Source: a virus. From it: a DNA stretch of 64,000 nucleotides. The notes under the pieces are model-generated. The model did not search any database. It had not been told where the DNA came from and saw nothing but the letters and a program-made list of their open reading frames with translations. The stretch lies in the IMG/VR virus record IMGVR_UViG_3300028024_000006, positions 1 through 64,000 of that record; one strand, given 5' to 3'. Both the position numbers and the translations under genes were made by a program. Below, one piece after another: positions 6,819 to 16,700 of the stretch. Each line of letters starts with the position of its first letter. Within the stretch, counting starts at the first letter, position 1.

Positions 6819-9800
6819 TTAGAGTTGGTAATCGGCCATGTCCAGACCAAGGTGAGCGAAGAGGCTCGCGAGGGATGCCACTTCGGCCCCGTTGCTGAAC
6901 TTCTGGCCCGGCTCAGTCGTCACGCGGAACGCCTTCAGGCTGTTATCGAACGTGCGGCCTGCCAGACCCCCCGCGCCCGCTACCGCGACCTTGTTGTACG
7001 TCACGCCATCGCGCACGAGTTGCAGGTTAACGTACTTTCCAGCTTCGAACACGAAAGAACCCTTGACGTACTTCGTCGGCGTAAAGCGCTCGTCAGTCGT
7101 GCCGACAAACGCGTCGATCACACCCGGTTGCGCGCGCAGCACCTTCAGGATGCCGGGAATATCGACGCCCGCCGAGTCCGCCGCATGCAGGGCCTTGGCT
7201 TTCTTCGCCCAGCCGACCATGTTCGCCCACAGGGTTGAATAGACGCCCGACACGGTAGCCGCAGCATCGCCCCAGTTGTCCACGTACAGGCGCACGTTGT
7301 TCGACACGCCCATCGAGGCCCGCGTACGTTCCGCGCCGGTCTTCAGTTCGATATGATCGCCCTCCTGCGCGAACACCAGTTCAGCCATTTTCCGACCGTT
7401 GCCGGATGCGAGGAAACCCGACGGCATGGCCGCGTACGGGTAATTGTTGCCCCCGTTTGTGTCGAGAATTTCCGACATAAGGAAGCCGCCTTCGATGGCT
7501 GTTTGCAGTGCCTTGATCGCGTCATCCTTGATCGTCCACTGGATATTGTCCTGAATCAGCACCCAGCGCTCGCGACCGTCGTCAATCTTTGCCTGCGCGC
7601 GCCGGTACGTCGAGATTTCATAGCCCAGTACCGATTCGAGGTTCTTTACTTCGAGCCAGTCGGTTTTGTCCGCGAACCATTGCAGCGCCCACACGTCGAG
7701 GTCTTCCGGCGACTTGCACGCCGCGATACCTTCAGGCAGCACCTTGAAAAAATCGCTCTTGAGGTTCGACTGTTCCACGATGTTACGCAGCGACAGACCG
7801 CTCGAAATTGAGGCGAGGTCTTGCGCACCGGCACGCAGCTTGTGCGCAATGCAGTATTCGCGGATCGCGGCAATCCGGGCCGTCGGATCGGTCAGCGCAG
7901 GGGCAAGGTTGCGCATGTCGCGCGGCTTGACCGCGTTGTAACGCGAGGTCGGTTCGAGCAGCTTTTCCTGTTCGGCAAGGATGCGGTCAATTAGCGGGCC
8001 GCCCGTCGCGTTCTCTTCGAGCGCGAGCGGGAAGTAAGGGCGCTTGAACGAGAACGAATTGCGGCTCAGGGCATCCGACGGGACCGGCACGGTGATGGCT
8101 TCGCGCACGTCCGACACATACGACATGTACAGGCGCGCATCGTCGGCATAGAAGCCGTTCTCCGCGTTCTCCGCGATCACCGACTCGTCAGCACGCGCGG
8201 CCTGTTGCACGAGCGACGTCCAGCGAGCCGTGCCGCGTTCGGTGAAAACCGGCTTCGGCATGCGCAGCAGTTCATAGTCCTTCTGCGTGGCCGGATCGTA
8301 GCCGTACAGCAGGCCCGTCGTGCCGCCGCGCTTGCTACCCTTCGTGACGACAAGCAGCTTGTTCTCGTGCTCGACAAACGAGCCGATAGCGACCAGCGCG
8401 CCCGTCACGATCTGCGCTTCGCCGCGCTTGAACGCTTCGAGTGAATCCGCTGAATAGCCGTCTTCGGCAATCGTCAGGAACCCGCGTTCCGACTCTTCGC
8501 GCATCCGCGACTGGATATTGAAGTCCTTTTTCCAGTTCGCAAAGGCGACCGTCTTGCGTTCGTCGTCGGTCAGCGGTGCCCACACGTTGCGCGGGGAGGG
8601 GACGCGCCCGTTCGTTGCGAGCCCGGCAATCACGCCGAGGGCCGTATCGAATTGCGCGCTCAGTTCGCCGATCTGTTTGCCCAGGCGCGTGCGCATGAGA
8701 TCCGATTCGGTTTCATCGCGGCGGCGGTTCAGTTCGGCGATTTTCGCGGTCGTGATGTTGAGCGAGGAAATCTTCGTATTGACCCACTGGTTAAAGCCTT
8801 TACGCTCGTCGCCGTCGCTATCAATGCCGAACTTGCCAAGCCATTGTGCGGCGGCTTCAATCGTGCGCACGTTCTGCAACTGGCGCACCTTCGCGGCGGC
8901 GACCTTCTCGCGCTTGTTGCGGTTTGCGATTTCGTCATTGATGCGATCCATCGCCCCGGCGTCGCCGACCGCGCTCGCGAGCAGTTCGTAATCGGCGGCG
9001 GTCATGTCGCCTTCGATCTTGATCTTGCTCGAATCGCCCTTCATGAGCGCGCCGATCCAGTCGGCCTTGATGCCGACCAGCTTGCGCTTGTAGGCGTCGA
9101 ACGTGCCGTCGGCGTCATAGTGGTATTCCATGACGCGATCAATCGGGTTGCCCTGACGCACGCCGCGCCCGTTGCGCTGATGGATCGAGTCCGGCGTCCA
9201 TCCAATCGTCATATGGTGGATTGCCTGCGTGCCTTTTTGCAGGTTGATGCCGACTTCGGCCTTTTTGTTGGCGATGATGTATTCATACTTGTTGTCTTCG
9301 CCGTCGGCGTTAAAGCCGTCCTGCACGTCCTGCATACCGGCCACGTCCACCGATACGGCATTCACGATCTTGATTTTCGACGGGGAGATACCGACGCCCT
9401 GCGCGATGGCCAGGCGGATTTTGTGATGCAGGCCCAGTTCGTCACAGAAAATGATCTGTTTCGCGTGCCCCATATGGCGCGGGTAGGCGGCTTCCTTCTT
9501 TACGTTGTCGAGCACCGCCGCGAGCTTCGGGCTCACATTGATGCCCGGCGAAATGCCGTTCGCGTCGAGCAGCTTGAGCAGCACGTCCTGCGTCTCGAAG
9601 TCGGTAGAGAGCAGTTCAATCGCGCTACCGCTCGCGGCCCGGCGCGCGCGGATCGTGATGATGAACTTGCTGATCGCTTCGCCCGTTTCCGTGTCCTTGA
9701 CGACCTTCACCGTCACGTCTTCCGGCGCAGCGTTCGGGTCTTCGTAGTCGCGCAGTTCCTTGATGTTCTTTTTGTTGAACACGTCGATAGCCTTGACCGC

Positions 9801-12800
9801 TGCGGCTTCGTCGGCGCGCTCGAACTTGAACGTCAAGATGCCCGCATCGAGTTCCGGGTCGTTGATGACCTTCGTCATCTTGCGAATCAGGTTGAACGGG
9901 GAGGCCGCGAGCTTTTCTTCGGGGCTCGCACCGCCGCCCGCCTTCAGCACCGCCACCGCATCAAGGTACTGATCCTTGTAGTCGATGATTTTGGCGTAGG
10001 AGTCCGCGCCGATATCGACGCCGGTCGCAATCAGTTCGCTTTCCGGCACGCTGATATTGATGCCATCCGCCTTGACGTCTTCGGCGGTCTTGATGACGGC
10101 GGACGTTTGCAGCAGGCGGCGCAGGAGCCCGGCATTTTGCAGACCGGTAAAGACGCGTACCGGGCGCAGGATGCCAACGATGTTTTCCTCTTCGCGCTCG
10201 TCAATATCGCAGGCAGCGGCCATGAATGAGTCCGCGCCGGTCACGCCGTACATGGCATTCACTTCGGCTTCGCCCAGCGCCAGCGTGAGCATCGAATAGA
10301 CTTCGAGCGGCGAATTGGTGACAGGCGTCGCGGTCAGCGAAATCACGCCGTCATTGCGCGCGGTCAGGCCCCGGACGTACCAGGCTTTCGCCTGCATATC
10401 CATGCCGCGCTGCGACTTGGCCGGATCGGCGAGGTACTTCGCGCCCTTGAATTCCGAAGACGTGAGCTTCGAATTCTTGTAGTTGTGCGCTTCGTCAAGC
10501 ACGAGCGAATCGACGCCGAGGTCTTCAAAGAAGGGCAGCGCGCCCGACTTCACACCCAAATCCTTGACCTTGCCCGCCTGCGCGTCGGCGGCGATGTTCG
10601 CGCGCTTGCTCTGCGCTTCCTCTTCGGCGAGTGCGTAGGCGTCGTCGTTTTCCGTCAGGTACGCAATATACGACTCCATCGTTTCATCGCGCAGCGGAAT
10701 CAGCTTGAACGCTTCGAGCGTCATGAAAATCTTGCTATGACGGTTCTCGCGGATCACATTCAGGTCGATCTTGACCTGCGCGTTATCCACCTTGTCCTTG
10801 CCGTTTTTTCCCGCCACCACGCCCACGAACAGGCAGTCGGACGTGTCGAGGTACGCCTTGCCCGCTTCTTTCTTCCAGTTCGTGAGGGTCGCATTCGGGA
10901 CCACGAAAAACGTTTTCTTTTTCGCACCGATGGACTGGACATAGGCGGTCGTGGCGAGGGCCGTCAGGGTCTTGCCGAGCCCGACGTCAAAACCGAGCAC
11001 GCCGCCGAACGAGCGCCCGTAGCGGCGCGCCGCCGCGTACTGGTACGCATGCGGCTTGAACGTTTCCGTATTCAGGTTCGGGATATCGAGCGGCGTGCCG
11101 TCCGGCTCTTCGATAAAGCGAAGCGCGTTCGGGTCATTGAGCTTCTGATGTAGTGCCGCCTGCACTTCCTCATTGGCGCGCGCCCACGAATCGAATTGCG
11201 CCTTGGCCTTGTCGGCAATTTCCTTGATACGGCGCAGCAGGGCGGCTTCGGCGGCCGGATCGGATTCGACGTCCGCCGACTTGCTCATGGTCGTGATGTT
11301 CTGGTTCTTCAGGTAGCCCTTGACAAACCGTTGCATCGCCTTGTGCGCGGCGCGGTCTTCCGCGCTCGCATACTTCGGAACCGACCCCTGCTTGATATCG
11401 AATTCGTCGCCCGAAATGATGATATCCGGCGATACATAGGTGCGCAGGAATTCGAGCTTCTGAAGCATCGAGACGTGCGGCGTGAAGAGGTTGAACGTCA
11501 TGGTGGAGACGTCCACCACGTTGATACGCTCTTTCGCGCGGTCCATCTGGCGCACGATCTTTGCCCGGACGTCCGGGTCCGTCGCCGCTTCGAGGTCGGC
11601 TTGCGACTGCTTCAGGAACCCGCCATATGTGCCCATGTAATAGTCGTTCGCGTGAATGACGCTCTGCCCATCCGCACCGATACACCACTCTTCCGATTCG
11701 AGCGGGTCGAAGTCCGTCAGCGCTTCGCGCAGCTTCGAGACCGGCACATAGCCGGTTTCGTCTTCGCTCTCGTAGCGGATCTTTTCGTAGAGTTGCGTCG
11801 GCGTGAGGGCCTTCGTCTCGACGTTGGCGCGGATTTCGCCGAGCCAGAAGGGCGTGAATTCGCCCTTGATGCGCGCGTTGCGGATCGACAGCAGCGCGTC
11901 CTTGACGAGTCGAGAGCCTTTCGCGATGGTCTTGTTGCCGTATGCCTGGCACTTGGCGAGTTGCGTCGAGAGCAGCGGGTAGGCGGACTTGTAGTCAAAC
12001 GGTTCCGACGAATCCGCCGCCTGCATCAAGTCCATTGCGGCCATGCCCGCCGTGATGGCTTCCCACCACGGTTGCATGTCGCCTTCGCCGAGCGTTTTGA
12101 CGGCCTTGCTTGTCGCGGTGAGCCACGGCTGAACGTCGGCATACTTGCCCATTTTCAGGGTGTAGTCGATATACGCATCGGCCTGCGCCCACGTCACACC
12201 CGCATTGACGGCATCGAGCGGGCTATTGACCTTCTGCCCAAGGTCGAGCATGGCGCGGTCGTCGGCGACCTGCGAATCGAGCGCGTGCCACTCGCCATCG
12301 CGGTATTCGAGCGTCTGGCCGCCCTGATGGATCACGTCGCCATCGGCGTAGACAATCGGCGCGGTTTCGGTCGCGTTCAGCAGTTCCCAGTCGATATGCG
12401 AGTGCGGGAAGCGCTTGAGCAGCTTCGCGATGTTGCCGATGGAGTCGTCATTGATGACCTTCTCGACTTCGCCGAACTTGCTCATGCCCATCGCGGTTTC
12501 GCCGAGCACGTACTTGCGGCCTTCGCCCTTGAAGTACTGGCCGTCGAGGAATTCCGGCCACAGCACACGCGCTTCAGTGAGCACAGCGGGGTTCTGTTCC
12601 TGCAATTCGGTGATGCGCTGCGCGGTCGCGCGCGAGAACTTGCGGAACACGATCACGTCGGTAATCGTGTCGGCGGCAGCGGACTCGGTAAAAATCTTGT
12701 TCGGCAGGCGGTACGCGCCGACGAATTCGGCCATGAGTGACGCTTCGAGCCGCAGCTTGCACGACTTCGCGCCCTTGCCGCCCACGATGGACGGCGGCAC

Positions 12801-13658
12801 GATGAACGCGGCGAGCCCGTTAGGCTTGAGCTTTTGCAGCGAGCGCAGGATGAAATATTCCTGAAGGTTCCGCTTCTGGAAACGCTTGTCTTTCTGCGCG
12901 TTATCACCCCGCATGGCGAGGTCGCCGAACGGGACGTTGGTGACGACCGCATCATAGATTTCGTCCGGCGTCGCGGCGGCAATGGCTTCGAACGGCGAGA
13001 CGGTTGTATTGACGGTCGGGCCGTCATTGATGGCCGCGTTGATCGCGCCGCTCGTTTCGTCCAGTTCGATCTGCGTCATAACCGCGGTCTTCGGGCGCGT
13101 GGCTGTAAAGATTCCGCTACCCGCCGACGGGTCGAGCACAGAGCCGCCCGCAAAGCCCAGTTCGCCGAGCAGCCCCCACACGCCTTCGGCGATAGGCTTC
13201 GGGGTGTAGTACTCATGCGGGGAGCCCGTGAGGCCGTCAGCGCCCGTAAGACCCCCGCCGTTGCCGCTGTACTTCGCGAGGATGGCGCGCTCTTCGTCGG
13301 TCACTTCGACGTCGCCCGCCTGAATCCGGCGCAGCAGGGCAATCGCGGCGTTGTTGTCTTTCTGCCGTTGCGTGACAGTCTTGCGGCCTTCGTCCGGGTA
13401 AAACTCTGCGGTTGGTTCCGCGCGCACGGCAGGCGCGGCAGCGGGGGCGGCGACAGATTGAGCGGGAGGGCGATTGCCCAGTTCGATGGCGATTTCGCGG
13501 ATGCGCTTGCCGATCTTCAACGCGCGGATCATGTCCGCCGTGTCGGCAGTGAGCGATGCACGCTCTTTGACGAGCATCTTGCCTTCGCGCGCGAGACGCA
13601 TACGCGCGAGGTCGGACGCCATCATATTCGTGGCGTCATCAAGGATTAGAGTGGTCAT
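6819..13658 (-). CDS. DarB-like adenine methylase / SNF2 helicase fusion
   Basis: 2279 residues. An N-terminal N6-methyltransferase domain has HEYYTPK (about residue 150), SAM motif DPSAGSGIF (about 175) and the catalytic-type motif NVPFG (about 240). A SNF2 helicase follows: FDVGLGKT (Walker A, about 890), VLDEAHNYKNS (about 1052), SLTATPVTNSP (about 1109), and motif VI GRGVRQGNPID (about 1497). Several hundred further residues have no clear domain. The order and size match P1 DarB (about 2250 aa), which travels in the virion and protects incoming DNA from type I restriction; related proteins are widespread in phages and conjugative elements. Downstream of a gene for another polyvalent protein, from which it is split by a hairpin and a TAGGAAAACGC motif. 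Intact reading frame. Confidence 0.85.
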   Translation of the reverse strand: MTTLILDDATNMMASDLARMRLAREGKMLVKERASLTADTADMIRALKIGKRIREIAIELGNRPPAQSVAAPAAAPAVRAEPTAEFYPDEGRKTVTQRQKDNNAAIALLRRIQAGDVEVTDEERAILAKYSGNGGGLTGADGLTGSPHEYYTPKPIAEGVWGLLGELGFAGGSVLDPSAGSGIFTATRPKTAVMTQIELDETSGAINAAINDGPTVNTTVSPFEAIAAATPDEIYDAVVTNVPFGDLAMRGDNAQKDKRFQKRNLQEYFILRSLQKLKPNGLAAFIVPPSIVGGKGAKSCKLRLEASLMAEFVGAYRLPNKIFTESAAADTITDVIVFRKFSRATAQRITELQEQNPAVLTEARVLWPEFLDGQYFKGEGRKYVLGETAMGMSKFGEVEKVINDDSIGNIAKLLKRFPHSHIDWELLNATETAPIVYADGDVIHQGGQTLEYRDGEWHALDSQVADDRAMLDLGQKVNSPLDAVNAGVTWAQADAYIDYTLKMGKYADVQPWLTATSKAVKTLGEGDMQPWWEAITAGMAAMDLMQAADSSEPFDYKSAYPLLSTQLAKCQAYGNKTIAKGSRLVKDALLSIRNARIKGEFTPFWLGEIRANVETKALTPTQLYEKIRYESEDETGYVPVSKLREALTDFDPLESEEWCIGADGQSVIHANDYYMGTYGGFLKQSQADLEAATDPDVRAKIVRQMDRAKERINVVDVSTMTFNLFTPHVSMLQKLEFLRTYVSPDIIISGDEFDIKQGSVPKYASAEDRAAHKAMQRFVKGYLKNQNITTMSKSADVESDPAAEAALLRRIKEIADKAKAQFDSWARANEEVQAALHQKLNDPNALRFIEEPDGTPLDIPNLNTETFKPHAYQYAAARRYGRSFGGVLGFDVGLGKTLTALATTAYVQSIGAKKKTFFVVPNATLTNWKKEAGKAYLDTSDCLFVGVVAGKNGKDKVDNAQVKIDLNVIRENRHSKIFMTLEAFKLIPLRDETMESYIAYLTENDDAYALAEEEAQSKRANIAADAQAGKVKDLGVKSGALPFFEDLGVDSLVLDEAHNYKNSKLTSSEFKGAKYLADPAKSQRGMDMQAKAWYVRGLTARNDGVISLTATPVTNSPLEVYSMLTLALGEAEVNAMYGVTGADSFMAAACDIDEREEENIVGILRPVRVFTGLQNAGLLRRLLQTSAVIKTAEDVKADGINISVPESELIATGVDIGADSYAKIIDYKDQYLDAVAVLKAGGGASPEEKLAASPFNLIRKMTKVINDPELDAGILTFKFERADEAAAVKAIDVFNKKNIKELRDYEDPNAAPEDVTVKVVKDTETGEAISKFIITIRARRAASGSAIELLSTDFETQDVLLKLLDANGISPGINVSPKLAAVLDNVKKEAAYPRHMGHAKQIIFCDELGLHHKIRLAIAQGVGISPSKIKIVNAVSVDVAGMQDVQDGFNADGEDNKYEYIIANKKAEVGINLQKGTQAIHHMTIGWTPDSIHQRNGRGVRQGNPIDRVMEYHYDADGTFDAYKRKLVGIKADWIGALMKGDSSKIKIEGDMTAADYELLASAVGDAGAMDRINDEIANRNKREKVAAAKVRQLQNVRTIEAAAQWLGKFGIDSDGDERKGFNQWVNTKISSLNITTAKIAELNRRRDETESDLMRTRLGKQIGELSAQFDTALGVIAGLATNGRVPSPRNVWAPLTDDERKTVAFANWKKDFNIQSRMREESERGFLTIAEDGYSADSLEAFKRGEAQIVTGALVAIGSFVEHENKLLVVTKGSKRGGTTGLLYGYDPATQKDYELLRMPKPVFTERGTARWTSLVQQAARADESVIAENAENGFYADDARLYMSYVSDVREAITVPVPSDALSRNSFSFKRPYFPLALEENATGGPLIDRILAEQEKLLEPTSRYNAVKPRDMRNLAPALTDPTARIAAIREYCIAHKLRAGAQDLASISSGLSLRNIVEQSNLKSDFFKVLPEGIAACKSPEDLDVWALQWFADKTDWLEVKNLESVLGYEISTYRRAQAKIDDGRERWVLIQDNIQWTIKDDAIKALQTAIEGGFLMSEILDTNGGNNYPYAAMPSGFLASGNGRKMAELVFAQEGDHIELKTGAERTRASMGVSNNVRLYVDNWGDAAATVSGVYSTLWANMVGWAKKAKALHAADSAGVDIPGILKVLRAQPGVIDAFVGTTDERFTPTKYVKGSFVFEAGKYVNLQLVRDGVTYNKVAVAGAGGLAGRTFDNSLKAFRVTTEPGQKFSNGAEVASLASLFAHLGLDMADYQL

Positions 13659-13681
13659 TTATCGCCGGGGAAAGAGTTAGG

Positions 13682-13709
13682 CCGCACTCTGATTTTCGAG
13701 TGCGGTTTT
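13682..13709. other. Strong hairpin between the two giant genes
   Basis: CCGCACTC/GAGTGCGG, 8-bp stem with an 8-nt loop. On the plus strand it is followed by TTTTG, so it could stop antisense transcription. On the minus strand it lies in the 5' leader of the DarB-like gene without a T-run, where it could mark an mRNA 5' end. Confidence 0.5.
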
Positions 13710-13723
13710 GCTCTTCTTGCCCG

Positions 13724-13735
13724 GCGTTTTCCTAG
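13724..13735 (-). promoter_or_regulatory. Late-gene motif CTAGGAAAACGC upstream of DarB-like gene
   Basis: Exact copy of the shared motif, about 65 nt before the ATG at 13658 and within the gap after the polyvalent gene. Confidence 0.5.
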
Positions 13736-13769
13736 CTCTGACGGGCCTTGCAGCCCGCATGGAGCCCGC

Positions 13770-16700
13770 TTAATTCAGCGACTTGGACATTTCATCAACG
13801 TAGGCATTGATCGCAGCACGGGCCGCGTCCACCACCGCCGCATCGTCGCCGTACTTCTGGACAATCGCTTCGATGCGTTCCGACGGGTCGTTCGTCCACA
13901 TGTCGATACGGCCTTCGGTGACGTCGCTCAGGAACGCGAGGTCAGCGGCGCGCAGCGGGTCGTCACCTTCGCCAGCGGCGGCGGGCACTGCGTTCGTACC
14001 TTCCGGTAGCGGCTGATCGACTGGCACAACCGGATCGACGGCGGTCGAATCGAGTTCACCGGGCCACTCTTCGGCCATGACCGAGGTCACTTCGGCGGTG
14101 AGGTCCGGACGGTTCGCGATGATCCAGTTCGCGAGGGCGGCGCGCGTCACGCCGTCGATGTTGTCGGCGGCGAGCGAGTTGAGCACGCGATAGACGTCCA
14201 CGCGGCGAAGTTCCGCGATGCTATCGGCAGAGACCTTGATGTAGTTTTCCATATCGACAGGGGCGGCAGGTTGTGCGCTTGCAGGCGCGGGTTCAGGGAT
14301 TGGCTCAGGTGCGGGTTCCGGCGCAGCAGCAGGCACGAGTGGGGCGGCTTCCGGCTCGTCGGTTTCGGGTTGCCAGTCCGGGTCTTTCAGATAGCCAATC
14401 GGTGCGGCTTCCCAGTACAGGTCGAGTTCGACACCGTTGCGCACGAGTTCATCAATGCTGATATAGCCAATTTCGGCATCGTCGCGGCGTCCATTCAGGA
14501 CCGCGAGGCCAAAAGCCTGCTTAGTCCCGTTGCCGGTCTTGTCCTTTTCCGTGATGTAGAAGTCAGAGCCGCCACTGAAATAGTGCAGGTATGCGACAGC
14601 GGAGAGGCCCTTGCCGTCCTGTTCGTAGGTCTTCGGCATCATGTCGATAACGCCCGCCCACTCAATGGCCTTGTCGATGAAATGCTGGCCTTCCTCGCCC
14701 GCCATCATTTGCCCGATCACGCGGCGTTGCGCGCTTGGCATGAATGCGGTGAGGCGTTCGAGTGCTTTCATGCCCTTGCCGCGCGATGCCTGGCTGACCG
14801 GCTCCGGCTTCGCGTTGATGGCCGCCTGCCAGCTTTCGGCGCGGTCTATGTATTCCTGCGGGCTCGCTTCGAAAGCACGCATGGCAATGCCGACAGCGCC
14901 CGCGTTGGTCGAGCGCTTCGCATTCTTGAACGCGATTACGTCTTCGTCGGAATATAGCTTCCAGCCCTTTGCGAGCGGCTGATATCCATTGTTTTCCGTG
15001 ACGACCTTTCCATCGTGAACAAAGCCGGTATAAGGCCCGAGTTGCGCGAATTGCAGCTTGGGCGGCGCGGCTTCCGGCGCGATGCGCGCGTTGGCGGCGT
15101 TGGCCGTGTGCCATGCCTTCGTGTAAGCCGTCAGTATGTCGTTGGTGCCGCCGCCCACCGGCAGGCCCGCAATCAACGGCATAACAGCGGGGTTGAGGGC
15201 AGGGGCCGAGCCAAGGCCGTCGGCGAATGCCTGCGCGCCCATTTCGGCGGCGCGCGCGATGCGCTCTTCGACGCTCAGGCCCGGCGCGGCTTCGGGTTCC
15301 GGCGTCGGCGCTTGGTACGCCGTGCTTGCCGCCCATTCCATCGTGCGGGTATTGAACGCGAGCGCAAGGTCATGCGCCGTGCCGTCGCGCGTGTCGATAT
15401 CGAACACCGTATCAAAGCCGGACATGAGCGCGAGGTAACGCGCAGTGTCATCGAACTGCGCGAACACGTAGCGATTGCCTTCCGGGTTAAGTTCGCCAGA
15501 CGTGTCGCCGCCGCCTACGTCCTTTTTCACAGTGCCGTGTTCGGTCTTGATCCAGCCCAGGTCAGCCAGCGCGTCGAGCACCTGTTCGGACTTATGGGGC
15601 GGCTCGACGTAGACCGGCGCGGCCCCTTCCGGCATACCCTTGGCGGCGAGCGCTTTCAGTTCGCCGTAGGTCTTGCCCTTGTTCAAATCTGCGAGTTGCG
15701 AGCCAATGCTTTCGTCGCGTTCCTGCGCGGACATTTCGAGGTAGGCAGGCAGGTACTCTGCGTCGATAGTTTGCAGAGCCATCGCGATTTGAGTCGCCTT
15801 GTCGGCGGCGAACACAGCCACCGCGCCGTTACTGCGGTTTTCAGTGATCGCTTGCGCCGCGCCTGCGTCGGACAGGTCGATAAGTGCGTAGAAGCGGCCT
15901 TCGAGCATTGGGCCATTGTCGAGCACCGTATCGCCGACGAGCGGGCGCGGGGCGTTCATTACGAGCCAGCGAGAGGTATCGGCTATGCCATCGAAGGGCA
16001 CTTCGGCAGATACCACGCCGGGCAGCGAATCGATGTCTACGGCGGCGGGCGCAGCAGCTTCCGGCTCTGCGGCAACTGCGACGACGGCGGCTGCATCCGG
16101 CTCTGCAAGCGCGGCGAAAAGGTCGTCAGCGGACGCGGCCACGGGGGCAGGCGCTTCGGCGACCGTATAGCCTGCCTCGCGCAGTTGTTGAATCGTGCCT
16201 TCTACCTGCGCATGAAGCACCTTGCCGGTGCCGTCTGTCTGTTCCGCAATGCTCTTCCATGCTTCCTGACCGGCAGCGGTCTCCGGGTAGAACGCCGTGA
16301 ACATGTCATCCACCGCGCGATAGGTGATATCCGGCGCTCCATCGGCAGCAGGTACGGCAGCGACCGCTTCCGGGTCGATACCGACAGGCGTTTCGATGAC
16401 CGGCTCAGGTTGCGGCACGACGACGGCGACCGGTTCGAGCGGCAGTTCCGGTTGCGCGGCGGCGGCAGCGGCGCGGGCGGCTTCTTCGGCGGCAATGCTC
16501 TCGCGCAGTGTCGCGAGGTAGCCGAGGCTCGTCTGAATGTCGTCCGGGTGCATCTGCTTGAGCTTCGCGCGCAGGTCGTATTCATCGAGCTTGTCGCCGC
16601 CAGCAATGGAGGTCGGCTCATAGATCGCCATCTGACGCAGGTCTTCGAGGGAGAGTGCGTCAATCTGCGCATCGAGCGCGGCCTGAATGGCGTCGAGCGT

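Noticed and set aside
8652-12740. Two open frames of over 500 codons on the plus strand (8652-10229 and 11196-12740)
   Set aside because: Antisense shadows of the helicase-methylase gene, whose motifs are intact on the minus strand.
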